Origin: Skermanella rosea
Lineage (GTDB): Bacteria > Pseudomonadota > Alphaproteobacteria > Azospirillales > Azospirillaceae
Assembly (NCBI RefSeq): GCF_016806835.2
Contig: NZ_CP086111.1
Location: 3,465,471 to 3,529,470, forward strand
Length of the DNA: 64,000 bases
Direction: 5' to 3'
Positions 8,412 through 17,700 of this stretch are shown piece after piece. The notes under the pieces are model-generated. The model was not told where the DNA came from, ran no database searches, and was given only the letters and a program-made list of their open reading frames with translations. The position numbers and the translations under genes are program-made. Numbering within the stretch: position 1 is the stretch's first letter; each line of letters begins with the position of its first letter.

Positions 8412-9641
8412 TCAAAGATCCGGGGCGAGCGGCACGTCGATCGAGCCGTCCAGCATCTTCTTCGGTCCGTCCGACCCGGGATTGATGTCGAACTCGAACA
8501 CCCCGGTCGGCAGCCACAGCGTTGCACAGGCGTTGGGAATGTCGACGACGCCGCTGATATGGCCCTGGACCGGCGCGGTACCGAGGATCGCGTAAGCCTG
8601 GGCGCGGGTGAAGCCGAACTTGGTCAAGTACTCGATCGCGTTCAGGCAGGCTTGGCGGTAAGCCACGTGGACGTCGAGATAGTGCTGGACGCCGCCCTCG
8701 TCGACCGAGATCCCCTCGAAGATCAGGTAGTCGTCGTAGGTCGGCTTGATCGGGCTTGGCTTGAAGATCGGGTTCTTGATGCCGAACTTCGCCATGCCGC
8801 CCTTGATCAGCTCGACCTTCAGGTGGATCCAGCCGGCCATCTCGATGGCGCCGCAGAAGGTGATCTCGCCGTCGCCCTGGCTGAAATGCAGGTCGCCCAT
8901 GGACAGGCCCGCCCCCGGTACATAGACCGGGAAGAACACCTTGGCGCCGCGCGACAGGTCCTTGATGTCGCAATTGCCGCCATGCTCGCGCGGCGGCACG
9001 GTCCGCGCGCCCTCGGCACCCGCCGCCTTCGCGTCGTCACCCTTCATGCGGCCCATGTGGGCGGTCGGGCCGTAGGGCAGCGTGGCGAGCGCCGGCACCC
9101 GCTCGGGATCGGTGTCGAACAGCGCCTTCTCGCGGGTGTTCCAGGTCTGGAGCATGTCGCGCGACGGCAGGCAGCCGATCAATCCGGGATGGATCAGGCC
9201 GGGGAAGCGGACGCCCGGCACGTGGCGCGATTTGGTGAACATGCCCTCGAAGTCCCAGATCGACTTCTGCGCCTCGGGGAAATGCTCGGTCAGGAAGCCG
9301 CCGCCGTTCTTTTTGGAGAAGAAGCCGTTGAAGCCCCACTGGCTGGCCGGAAAGGCGCCGATGTCGAGGAAGTCCACCACCAGCAGGTCGCCCGGCTCCG
9401 CTCCCTCGACGCCGATCGGGCCGGACAGGAAATGGACCTGGGTCAGGTCCACGTCGCGCACGTCGGCGGCGCTGTCGTCGTTCTTGATCTGGCCGCCGGT
9501 CCAGTCGAAGCACTCGACGATGAAGTCGTCGCCGGGCTTCACCGTGGCCACCATCGGGATGTCCGGGTGCCAGCGGTTATGGATCATGTCGTTGTCGTAG
9601 GGGGAAGAGCCCAGGTCGATCTTGATGATCGTTTCCGCCAT
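8412..9641 (-). CDS. fmdA: Formamidase / short-chain aliphatic amidase (FmdA/AmdA family)
   Basis: It hydrolyses formamide, and perhaps acetamide, to ammonia and the acid in the cytoplasm. The protein has 409 residues, the usual FmdA length, and keeps family landmarks: LGSSPYDNDMIHNRWHP-like N-terminus, the acidic block GDLLVVDFLDIG, REHGGNCDIKDLSRG, GDLHFSQGDGEITFCGAIEM and ISGVVDIPNACATLWLP. It lies directly downstream of a UrtABCDE-type transporter, matching the fmd locus of Methylophilus methylotrophus where formamidase and amide uptake are co-encoded. The operon therefore serves nitrogen supply from urea or amides. The annotation is firm at family level; substrate range is inferred. Confidence 0.94.
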   Translation of the reverse strand: MAETIIKIDLGSSPYDNDMIHNRWHPDIPMVATVKPGDDFIVECFDWTGGQIKNDDSAADVRDVDLTQVHFLSGPIGVEGAEPGDLLVVDFLDIGAFPASQWGFNGFFSKKNGGGFLTEHFPEAQKSIWDFEGMFTKSRHVPGVRFPGLIHPGLIGCLPSRDMLQTWNTREKALFDTDPERVPALATLPYGPTAHMGRMKGDDAKAAGAEGARTVPPREHGGNCDIKDLSRGAKVFFPVYVPGAGLSMGDLHFSQGDGEITFCGAIEMAGWIHLKVELIKGGMAKFGIKNPIFKPSPIKPTYDDYLIFEGISVDEGGVQHYLDVHVAYRQACLNAIEYLTKFGFTRAQAYAILGTAPVQGHISGVVDIPNACATLWLPTGVFEFDINPGSDGPKKMLDGSIDVPLAPDL

Positions 9642-9697
9642 GTCAGCGCTCCTTCTCGATGGGTTGTTTGTCTTGAGGGCGAAAGGAAATACGGTGT

Positions 9698-10387
9698 TCA
9701 GACCGACAGGTACCGGGCGACCTGCGCCTCGTCGATTCCGTCCCGGGGCTGGTCCTGGACGATGTCGCCGTTCTCCAGCACCAGGACGCGGTCGGCGATG
9801 TCGAGCGCGAAGCTCAGCACCTGCTCCGACACGACGATGCTGAGGCCGCGGTCGTCGCGGATACGCTTCAGGGTCCGGGCCATGTCGCGGATGATGGAGG
9901 GCTGGATGCCCTCCGTCGGCTCGTCCAGGAGAAGCACCTTGGGTCGGCTGGCGAGCGCGCGGGCGATGGCGAGCTGCTGCTGCTGGCCGCCGGACAGGTT
10001 GCCGCCACGGCGGCCCCTCATCTCCAGCAGCACGGGGAACAGTTCGTAGATGTCGGGCGGGACCCTGGTCTCGCCCGAGACGGTCAGGCCGGTCTCGATG
10101 TTCTCCTGCACCGTCATGGTGGAGAAGATCATGCGGCCCTGGGGCACGAAGCCGACGCCCTTGGCCACCCGCTGGTGGCTCTTCAGGTGGGTGATGTCGG
10201 TCCCGCCGACCGCGACCGAGCCGCTTCGGGTCGGCACGATCCCCATCAGGGACTTCATCAGCGTGGTCTTGCCCATGCCGTTACGTCCCATGATCGCGAC
10301 GATCTCGCCGGGAGCGATTGTGAAGTCCAGGCCATGGAGAACCTCGCTCTGGCCATAGGCGACATGAAGGCTGGAGACGTTGAGCAT
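9698..10387 (-). CDS. urtE: Urea/short-chain amide ABC transporter, ATP-binding subunit UrtE
   Basis: It is one of the two ATPases of a HAAT-type ABC importer, 229 residues. Walker A is GRNGMGKTTLMKSL, the ABC signature is LSGGQQQQLAIARAL (the run of Gln is typical of UrtE), and Walker B is VLLLDEPTEGIQPSI. It lies 15 bp after urtD and 56 bp before fmdA on the same strand. It resembles FmdF of the Methylophilus amide system equally well. Function with UrtD at the cytoplasmic face of the permease pair is known for the family. Confidence 0.94.
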   Translation of the reverse strand: MLNVSSLHVAYGQSEVLHGLDFTIAPGEIVAIMGRNGMGKTTLMKSLMGIVPTRSGSVAVGGTDITHLKSHQRVAKGVGFVPQGRMIFSTMTVQENIETGLTVSGETRVPPDIYELFPVLLEMRGRRGGNLSGGQQQQLAIARALASRPKVLLLDEPTEGIQPSIIRDMARTLKRIRDDRGLSIVVSEQVLSFALDIADRVLVLENGDIVQDQPRDGIDEAQVARYLSV

Positions 10388-10402
10388 TTTCGGCGTTTCC
10401 CC

Positions 10403-11149
10403 CTAATGGCCAAGGTAGACTTCGACGACGCGGGGATCATTCTTCACGTGGCTCATTGATCCTTCGGACAGGACCTTGCCCTGGTGCAGGACAGTGACCC
10501 GGTGGGCGATGTCCTCGACGAACTTCATGTCGTGTTCGATGACGATCACCGCGCGGTCCTTGATGATGCGGTTGAGCAGGTCCGCCGTCTTGACCCGCTC
10601 GGCGACACTCATGCCGGCGACGGGCTCGTCGAGCATCAGGAGCTTGGGGTCCTGGATCAGGAGCATGCCGATCTCCAGCCACTGCTTCTGCCCGTGGCTG
10701 AGATACTCCGCCCGCTGGTCCAGGTGGTCGGCCAGGAAGATGGTCTCCGCGATCTCGTCGATGCGATCGCGCACCGCGGCGTCCCGCTTGAAGGCCAATG
10801 CGCCGAACACGGAATGACCGCGGGGATACGAGATCTCCAGGTTCTCGAAGACGCTCAGGTCCTCGTAGATGGAGGGGTTCTGGAACTTGCGGCCGATCCC
10901 CTCGGCCACGATCCTGTCCTCGCGCAGCCGGGAAATCTCCTTGCCCTTGAACCTGATCGAGCCGCCGGTGGCGCGGGTCCGGCCGCAGATCAGGTCGAGC
11001 ACGGTGGTCTTGCCGGCCCCGTTGGGACCGATGATGACGCGGATCTCGTTCTCCTCGACATAGAAGGACAGGTTCTCGACCGCCTTGAAGCCGTCGAACG
11101 ACACGGTCAGGCCCTCGACCGAGAGGAGGAAGCTGGTCTCGTTCGCCAT
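10403..11149 (-). CDS. urtD: Urea/short-chain amide ABC transporter, ATP-binding subunit UrtD
   Basis: It is the second ATPase of the importer, 248 residues. Walker A is GPNGAGKTTVLDLICG; the signature LSHGQKQWLEIGMLL is the variant specific to UrtD, where SHGQKQ replaces the common SGGQ motif; Walker B is LLMLDEPVAGMS. Start ATG at 11149 follows the urtC stop by 3 bp, so translation is probably coupled. Co-location with formamidase favours amide as well as urea uptake. Confidence 0.94.
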   Translation of the reverse strand: MANETSFLLSVEGLTVSFDGFKAVENLSFYVEENEIRVIIGPNGAGKTTVLDLICGRTRATGGSIRFKGKEISRLREDRIVAEGIGRKFQNPSIYEDLSVFENLEISYPRGHSVFGALAFKRDAAVRDRIDEIAETIFLADHLDQRAEYLSHGQKQWLEIGMLLIQDPKLLMLDEPVAGMSVAERVKTADLLNRIIKDRAVIVIEHDMKFVEDIAHRVTVLHQGKVLSEGSMSHVKNDPRVVEVYLGH

Positions 11150-11152
11150 GGT

Positions 11153-12295
11153 TCAGGTCCTCCGCTCGGCAGCGGCGGCGGCAGACGGGGCGATCGGGCG
11201 GGCGCCGGCGCGGGCCGCGGCCCAGCGGTCGAACAGCGGCTGGACATGGACCTGCCAGAGCCCGGCAAGGCCGTTGGGGAACGCCATGACGACGCCGATG
11301 AACAGGGCGCCCATGGCGAACAGCCACAGTTCCGGGAAGCTTTCGGAGAAGATCGTCTTGGCGTAGTTGACGAACAGCGTGCCGTAGACGGCGCCGAACA
11401 GGGACAGCCGCCCGCCGACCGCGCAGTAGATCACCATCTCGATCGAGGGCACGATGCCGACGAAGGACGGCGACATGAACCCGACCTGGAGCGTGAACAT
11501 CGCCCCGCCGACCGCTGCCAGCACCGAGGCGAAGCAGAAAATGAAGATCTTGAAGTTGGAGACGTCGTAGCCGGAGAAGCGGACCCGGTCCTCCTTATCG
11601 CGGATCGCCACCAGGATGCGGCCGTACTTGGAGCGCCGGACGAACTGGGCGGCCAGCAGGCAGCCGAGCAGCAAGGCGACGGTGACGAAGTACAGCACCT
11701 CCTTCGCGAAGTCGGTGCGGATATCCCAGCCTTTCAGCGTGCGCAGGTCCGTGATGCCGTTGATGCCGCCGGTATAGCCCTGCTGACCGATGATCAGGAT
11801 CGTCAGGATCGCGGCAATGGCCTGGGTGATGATCGCGAAATAGACACCGCCGACACGCCGCTTGAACATCGCGACGCCGATGAGCCAGGCGAAGGCCGTC
11901 GGCACCACCAGAATCGCGACGACGGTAAGGGTCAGGCTGTGGAACGGCTGCCAGAAGAAGGGCAGTTCGGTGATCTGGTTCCAGTCCATGAAATCGGGAA
12001 TACCGGGGGTGGACTGGATCGCCGTCGCCTCCGGGCTGGAGGATTCGAGCTTCAGGAACATCGCCATGCAGTAGCCGCCGAGGCCGAAGAAGATCCCCTG
12101 CCCCAGGCTCAGGATGCCGGCATTGCCCCAGCACAGCACCAGCCCCAGCGCCACGAAGGCGTAGGTCAGGTACTTGCCGACTAGGTTCAGCCGGAAGCTG
12201 TCGAGAGCCATGGGGAAGACGACCAGCAGCAGAGCCGCCAGAACGACGAGGAATAAGACTTCGTTGCGCCTGAGAAAGATATTGCCGCTTCTCAT
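11153..12295 (-). CDS. urtC: Urea/short-chain amide ABC transporter permease UrtC
   Basis: It is an inner-membrane permease of the LivM/UrtC family, 380 residues with about ten hydrophobic segments. Recognisable parts are VALGLVLCWGNAGILSLGQG in the first third, GYTGGINGITDL, where UrtC proteins have a Gly-rich loop, and AVGGRLSLFGAVYGTLFVN toward the end. The C-terminus is Ala/Arg-rich. It pairs with UrtB to form the pore. The spacing of 10 bp from urtB and 3 bp to urtD indicates one transcript. Confidence 0.93.
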   Translation of the reverse strand: MRSGNIFLRRNEVLFLVVLAALLLVVFPMALDSFRLNLVGKYLTYAFVALGLVLCWGNAGILSLGQGIFFGLGGYCMAMFLKLESSSPEATAIQSTPGIPDFMDWNQITELPFFWQPFHSLTLTVVAILVVPTAFAWLIGVAMFKRRVGGVYFAIITQAIAAILTILIIGQQGYTGGINGITDLRTLKGWDIRTDFAKEVLYFVTVALLLGCLLAAQFVRRSKYGRILVAIRDKEDRVRFSGYDVSNFKIFIFCFASVLAAVGGAMFTLQVGFMSPSFVGIVPSIEMVIYCAVGGRLSLFGAVYGTLFVNYAKTIFSESFPELWLFAMGALFIGVVMAFPNGLAGLWQVHVQPLFDRWAAARAGARPIAPSAAAAAERRT

Positions 12296-12305
12296 GGATA
12301 GTCCC

Positions 12306-13232
12306 TCATCGCCTTACCTTGAGGACGAACAGGCCCTGTGGCCGCAGCATGAGAATTCCGACGACCGTCAGCAGCGTCAGCACCTTCGCCATCGAGCCGC
12401 TGAGGAAGAATTCCATGGTGGACTGGGCCTGGGAGATCACGAAGGCCGACGCGATGGTGCCGAGCAGGCTCTGGGCGCCGCCGAACACCACCACAAGGAA
12501 GGTATCGACGATATAGAGCTGCCCCGAGGTCGGCCCGGTCGAGCCGACCATGGTGAACGCGCTGCCGGCGACCCCGGCGATGCCGCAGCCGATGCCGAAG
12601 GTGTAGCGGTCGACCCTCTCGGTATCGATGCCGACGGCGCCGGCCATGACCCGGTTCTGCATGACGGCCCGAACCTGCTTGCCCCAGCGCGAGCGGTACA
12701 TCAGCACGCCGACCGCTATCGTGATCATCAGCGTCAACGCCATGACGAACAGGCCGTTTATCGGCACCTCGATCACGTCGGTCACGGGCAGCGAGCCGAT
12801 CAGCCATTCCGGCAGTTCCACGCCGACCTCGCGGGCGCCGAAGACGGAGCGGTAGAACTGCTGAAGGATCAGGCTAAGGCCCCAGGTCGCCAGCAGCGTG
12901 TCGAGCGGCCTGCGGTAGAGGTGCCGGATCATCGCCCACTCCACCAGCATGCCGAGCGCTCCCGCCCCGACGAAGGCTAGCGCCATCGCGACGAAGAAAT
13001 AGGCGCTGAACAGGGCCGGGATGTAGTTGAGGAAGAAATTCGAGGTGAAGTAGGTGATGTAGGCTCCCAGGATCAGGAATTCCCCGTGCGCCATGTTGAT
13101 GACGCCCATCTGCCCGAAGATGATCGCGAGCCCGAGGGCCATCAGCACGAAAACGGAAAACAGGATCAGCCCGGCGAACCCCTGCATGGCGAAAATGGAG
13201 CCGAGTTCGGCCAGCGTGTAGCCTTCGAACAT
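12306..13232 (-). CDS. urtB: Urea/short-chain amide ABC transporter permease UrtB
   Basis: It is a LivH/UrtB-type inner-membrane permease of 308 residues. Motifs include FGQMGVINMAHGEFLILGAY (typical of the family), TWGLSLILQQFYRSVFG and VFGGAQSLLGTIASAFVIS. The ATG at 13232 is preceded by AGGAGAGCGG; the frame is open further upstream but that part has no family similarity. Many proteobacterial UrtB proteins are about 520 residues because of an extra N-terminal exported domain. This one lacks it and resembles the short FmdE/LivH form, which fits an amide-type transporter. Confidence 0.92.
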   Translation of the reverse strand: MFEGYTLAELGSIFAMQGFAGLILFSVFVLMALGLAIIFGQMGVINMAHGEFLILGAYITYFTSNFFLNYIPALFSAYFFVAMALAFVGAGALGMLVEWAMIRHLYRRPLDTLLATWGLSLILQQFYRSVFGAREVGVELPEWLIGSLPVTDVIEVPINGLFVMALTLMITIAVGVLMYRSRWGKQVRAVMQNRVMAGAVGIDTERVDRYTFGIGCGIAGVAGSAFTMVGSTGPTSGQLYIVDTFLVVVFGGAQSLLGTIASAFVISQAQSTMEFFLSGSMAKVLTLLTVVGILMLRPQGLFVLKVRR

Positions 13233-13333
13233 GGACCGCTCTCCTGACGAATGGTGCTCCAGCACGGTCGGAGGGTACGCGTCCCGCGCAACCGGGGGCG
13301 GCGAGGACGCACCCCTCCGCACGCGCCTTCAGG

Positions 13334-14620
13334 TCACTGGTAGCCCTTGGGGAAGGGATCGGGCTCCATCAGGTCCGCCGTCTCGTAGATCACCTCGTAC
13401 TGGCCATCGGCCTTGGCCTTGCCGACGCGGGTCTTGCTCCACAGGTGATGGTTCTCGTGGACGCGGACATAGCCTTCGGGCGCCTGCGGGAACTCGATCC
13501 CCGGCGAGGCCGCGGCGACCTTGTCCACGTCGAAGCTGCCCGCCTTCTCCACCGTCAGCTTCCACAGCCAGGGCCCCAGATAGGCCGCCTGGGTCACGTC
13601 TCCGATCACGATGCTCTCGCCCCACATCTTCTTGAAGGCCTGGACGAAGGCCTTGTTGTTGGGGTTGTCGAGCGACTGGAAGTATTTCATGCAGGCATAG
13701 GCCCCGGCGATGTTCTCGCCACCGATGCCGAGGATCTCGTCCTCGGTGACCGAGATCGTGACCAGCGTCTGCTTGGACAGGTCGATCCCGGCCGCCTTGA
13801 GCTGCTTGTAGAAGGCGACGTTGGAGCCGCCGACGATGATCGCGTAGATCACGTCCGGCTTGGTCAGCTTGATCTTGTTGATGACCGAGTTGAACTGGGT
13901 ATGTCCGAGCGGGAAATACTCCTCGCCGACCACTTTCAAGCTGTTCTTCTCGATGTGCTTGCGGGCGATCTTGTTGGAGGTGCGCGGCCAGATATAGTCG
14001 GAGCCCAGCAGGTAGAAGCTCTTGGCCTGCTTCTCCTTCACCACCCAGTCGATGCCGGCGAGGATCTGCTGGGTCGCCTCCTGCCCGGTGTAGATCACGT
14101 TCTTGGACTGCTCCAGCCCCTCGTAGAAGGTGGGATAGTAGAGCATGCCGTTGTACTGCTCGAACACCGGCAGCACCGCCTTGCGGGACGCCGAGGTCCA
14201 GCAGCCGAAGACTGCGGCGGCCTTGTCGTTGACCAGCAGCTTCTTGGCCTTCTCCGCGAAGTTCGGCCAGTCGCTTGCGCCGTCCTCCTGGATGAACTCG
14301 ATCTTGCGGCCGAGCACGCCGCCCATCTCGTTGATCTGGGCGATCGCGAGCTTCTCCGCCTGGACCGACCCGGTCTCGCTGATCGCCATGGTGCCGGTGA
14401 CGGAGTGGAGGATGCCGACCCGCACGGTACTGTCGGTCACCGCGAGGCCCGTCGTGTTGACCGCCGAGGTGGCCGGGGCCTGGGCGTAGGCCGGCCTGGA
14501 AAGCGGTCCCGGCAGCAGGGTCGCCGCGGGCAGCGCGGCCATGCCGAGCAGAAGCCTGCGGCGCAGGGCGGATCGGGGGCCGTTCAATTCGGGGCTGGCC
14601 GGGGTGTGATCGGAAGACAT
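13334..14620 (-). CDS. urtA: Urea/short-chain amide-binding protein (UrtA/FmdD-like)
   Basis: It is the periplasmic substrate-binding protein of the importer, 428 residues. The start at 14620 is preceded by AAAGGAGG. The N-terminus has RRRLLLGMAALPAATLLPG followed by AYAQA, a twin-arginine-like or Sec signal peptide. The mature protein begins with VRVGILHSVTGTMAISE, and DGASDWPNFAEKAKKLL, FGCWTSASRKAVLPVFEQ and LYYPTFYEGLEQSKNVIYTG are hallmark UrtA segments. It is the first gene of the operon and faces the sensor-kinase gene across a 167-bp intergenic region, so control signals for both lie there. Confidence 0.93.
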   Translation of the reverse strand: MSSDHTPASPELNGPRSALRRRLLLGMAALPAATLLPGPLSRPAYAQAPATSAVNTTGLAVTDSTVRVGILHSVTGTMAISETGSVQAEKLAIAQINEMGGVLGRKIEFIQEDGASDWPNFAEKAKKLLVNDKAAAVFGCWTSASRKAVLPVFEQYNGMLYYPTFYEGLEQSKNVIYTGQEATQQILAGIDWVVKEKQAKSFYLLGSDYIWPRTSNKIARKHIEKNSLKVVGEEYFPLGHTQFNSVINKIKLTKPDVIYAIIVGGSNVAFYKQLKAAGIDLSKQTLVTISVTEDEILGIGGENIAGAYACMKYFQSLDNPNNKAFVQAFKKMWGESIVIGDVTQAAYLGPWLWKLTVEKAGSFDVDKVAAASPGIEFPQAPEGYVRVHENHHLWSKTRVGKAKADGQYEVIYETADLMEPDPFPKGYQ

Positions 14621-14706
14621 GCAACCTCCTTTTGCTTTTCGGCGTCGGGCAGGCGCAAAGGTTCCGGTCGATGCCGCGATGCAGCAATACGGCAATTGAC
14701 GTATAT

Positions 14707-14731
14707 GCTAGTATTCAGGCGTCAGGCTAGC
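14707..14731. promoter_or_regulatory. Inverted repeat between urtA and the transporter-kinase gene
   Basis: GCTAG (14707-14711) and CTAGC (14727-14731) form a symmetric pair with 15 bases between them, and inside lies a direct repeat TCAGGC-GTCAGGC. It sits in the divergent control region of the amide operon and the sensor pair, and is a plausible site for the LuxR-type regulator. Binding is inferred only from symmetry and position. Confidence 0.35.
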
Positions 14732-14787
14732 GTGGCCGATACCCATCGCTGCGGGGGCTTTTCAATCTGACGGCGGATCGAGGACGG

Positions 14788-17700
14788 ATGGCGGCGCTTC
14801 AGAAGATCGTCAGGGTCCGGCGCACCTACAATCAGTGGGTGGCCAACCAGACCCTGGAGGATTTCGCGCTGCGCTTCACCGCCAAGGGCGCCCGCCGCTG
14901 GTCCGCTCTGCGGGTCGCCAACACCGCGCTCGGCGCCATATCCTTCCTGGCGCTGGAGGCGATCGGCGGCACGGTGACGCTGAACTACGGCTTCACCAAC
15001 GCGATGGCGGCGATCCTGGCCGTGGGTCTGCTGATCTTCATCACGGCGGTGCCGATCAGTTATCATGCCGCCCGCTACGGGGTGGACATCGATCTGCTGA
15101 CCCGGGGTGCCGGGTTCGGCTATATCGGCTCGACCGTCACGTCGCTGATCTACGCCTCCTTCACCTTCATCTTCTTCGCGATCGAAGCCGCGATCATGGC
15201 CCTGGCGCTGGAGATGGGGTTCGGCATTCCCCTGTCGGCCGGCTACCTGATCAGTTCGCTGGTGGTCATCCCGCTGGTGACCCACGGCATCACCTTCATC
15301 AGCCGGTTCCAGCTCTGGACCCAGCCGGTCTGGGTCGTGCTGCACGTGCTGCCCTTCGTCTTCATCGCGATTCACCAGTCCGACGGGCTGAGGGATTGGA
15401 CCGGCTACTCCGGACTGGAAGGGGCGCCGGACGGATCGTTCGACCTGCTGCTGTTCGGGGCCGCGTCCGGCGTGATCTTCGCGCTGATCGCCCAGATCGG
15501 CGAGCAGGTCGATTTCCTGCGCTTCATGCCGGCGAGGCGCCGGGGCAACCGCGTCGCCTGGTGGACCTCCCTGCTGTCGGCCGGGCCGGGCTGGATCGTG
15601 CTGGGAATGGTGAAGCTGGCGGCGGGATCGTTCCTGGCGGTGTTGGCGGTTGGCCAGGGCATGTCCATCGAGCACGCGGCCGAGCCGACGCGGATGTATC
15701 TGGTCGCGTTCGGCCACATGTTCACCAGCGCCGACATGGCGCTGTTCGTGATGGTGATCTTCGTGGTCGTGTCGCAGATCAAGATCAACGTCACCAACGC
15801 CTACGCCGGCTCCATCGCCTGGTCGAACTTCTTCTCCCGCCTGACCCACAGCCATCCGGGCCGTGTGATCTGGCTGGTGTTCAACGTCGCGATAGCCTTC
15901 CTGCTGATGGCGGTTGGGATCTACAAGGCGCTGGAGCAGATCCTGGGCCTTTACTCCGTCGTCGCGGTGTCGTGGGTCGGCGCCATCGTCGCCGACCTGC
16001 TGATCAACAAGCCGCTCAAGCTGAGCCCACCGATCATCGAGTTCAAGCGGGCGCACCTGTACGACATCAACCCGGTCGGGGTCGGCTCGATGCTGCTGGG
16101 GGTCCTGGCCTCCGCCCTTGCCTTCACAGGACTGCTGGGGGCCACGGTGGAGGCGCTGGCTCCCTTCGTGGCGCTGGCGGTGCCGTTCGCCGCGGCCCCG
16201 CTGATCGCCTGGGCGACCGGCGGGCGCTATTACATCGCGCGCTCCTCGGCGGGCCGGTTGCCGGGAACCCCGACGATCCGCTGCGTGATCTGCGAGCACG
16301 CTTTCGAGCGGGAGGACATGGCGTTCTGCCCGGCCTATTCGGGAGCCATCTGCTCCCTGTGCTGCTCGCTGGACGCCCGCTGCCATGATGTCTGCAAGCC
16401 GCAGTCGCGGATGCCGGAGCAGGTGCTGGGCTGGCTGAGGCTGGCCCTGCCGGAGCGGATGGTGGACCGCGTGAACTCCCGCCTGGGCCATTATCTGAGC
16501 CTGCTGGCCCTATTCGGGCTGATCATCGGCCTGATCCTGACGGTGATCTATCATCAGGCCGTGCTGAACGACGACGCCCATCGCGAAACCATCGCCGGGA
16601 TCTTCTGGAACCTGTTCTTCATCCTGATGATCATCACCGGGGTGGCGACTTGGCTGTTCGTCCTGGCCCAGGAAAGCCGCAAGGTCGCGCAGGAGGAAAC
16701 TGCGCGCCAGACCAACCTGCTGATGCAGGAGATCGAAGCCCACGAGCGGACCGACGCCGAGCTTCAGAAAGCCAAAGAGGTCGCGGAAGCCGCCAACCTC
16801 GCCAAGAGCCGTTACGTCGTCGGCATGAGCCACGAGCTGCGCTCGCCGCTGAACGCCATCTTCGGCTATGCCCAGCTGCTGGAGGCCGACCAGACCATCC
16901 CGCCGCGCCGGCGCGACGCCATCAAGGTGATCCGGCGCAGTTCCGAGCACCTGTCGAGCCTGATCGAAGGGCTTCTCGACATCTCGAAGATCGAGGCCGG
17001 CCGGCTGCGGCTCAACCGGGACGAGGTCCATCTGGTCGAGTTCCTGAACCAGATCGTCGACATGTTCAGGCTGCAGGCGACGGCGAAGGGGATCGACTTC
17101 GTATTCGACCGGCCGGAGACGCTGCCGCTGGTGGTCTATACCGATGCCAAGCGCCTGCGCCAGATCCTGATCAACCTGCTGTCCAACGCCATCAAGTTCA
17201 CGCCCGGCGGCTTCATCGCGCTCCGCATCCGCTATCGCAGCCAGGTCGCCGACATCAAGGTGGAGGACAGCGGGATCGGAATCCTGCCCGACGACCTGGG
17301 CCGCATCTTCGAGCCGTTCGAGCGCGGCCAGCAGGCCGGCGCGAGGATGACGCCCGGCACGGGGCTGGGGCTGACCATCACCAAGCTGCTGACGGAGATC
17401 ATGGGCGGCGAGATCTCGGTCAGCAGCGCCGCCGGCAAGGGCAGCGTCTTCCGGGTAAAGCTGCTGCTGTCGGAAGTTCGGCGGCCGGGCCGGCAGGCGC
17501 CCGTCGCCCGAAACATAACCGGCTATGCCGGGCCGCGCCGGACGGTGCTGGTCGCGGACGACGATCCCGACCACCGGGAACTGGTGACGGATATCCTGGG
17601 ACCGCTGGGCTTCATCGTCTTCACGGTCACGGACGGCGCGGCCTGCGTGACATCGGCCCGGGAGATCCAGCCCGACCTGGTGCTGATGGACATCTCCATG

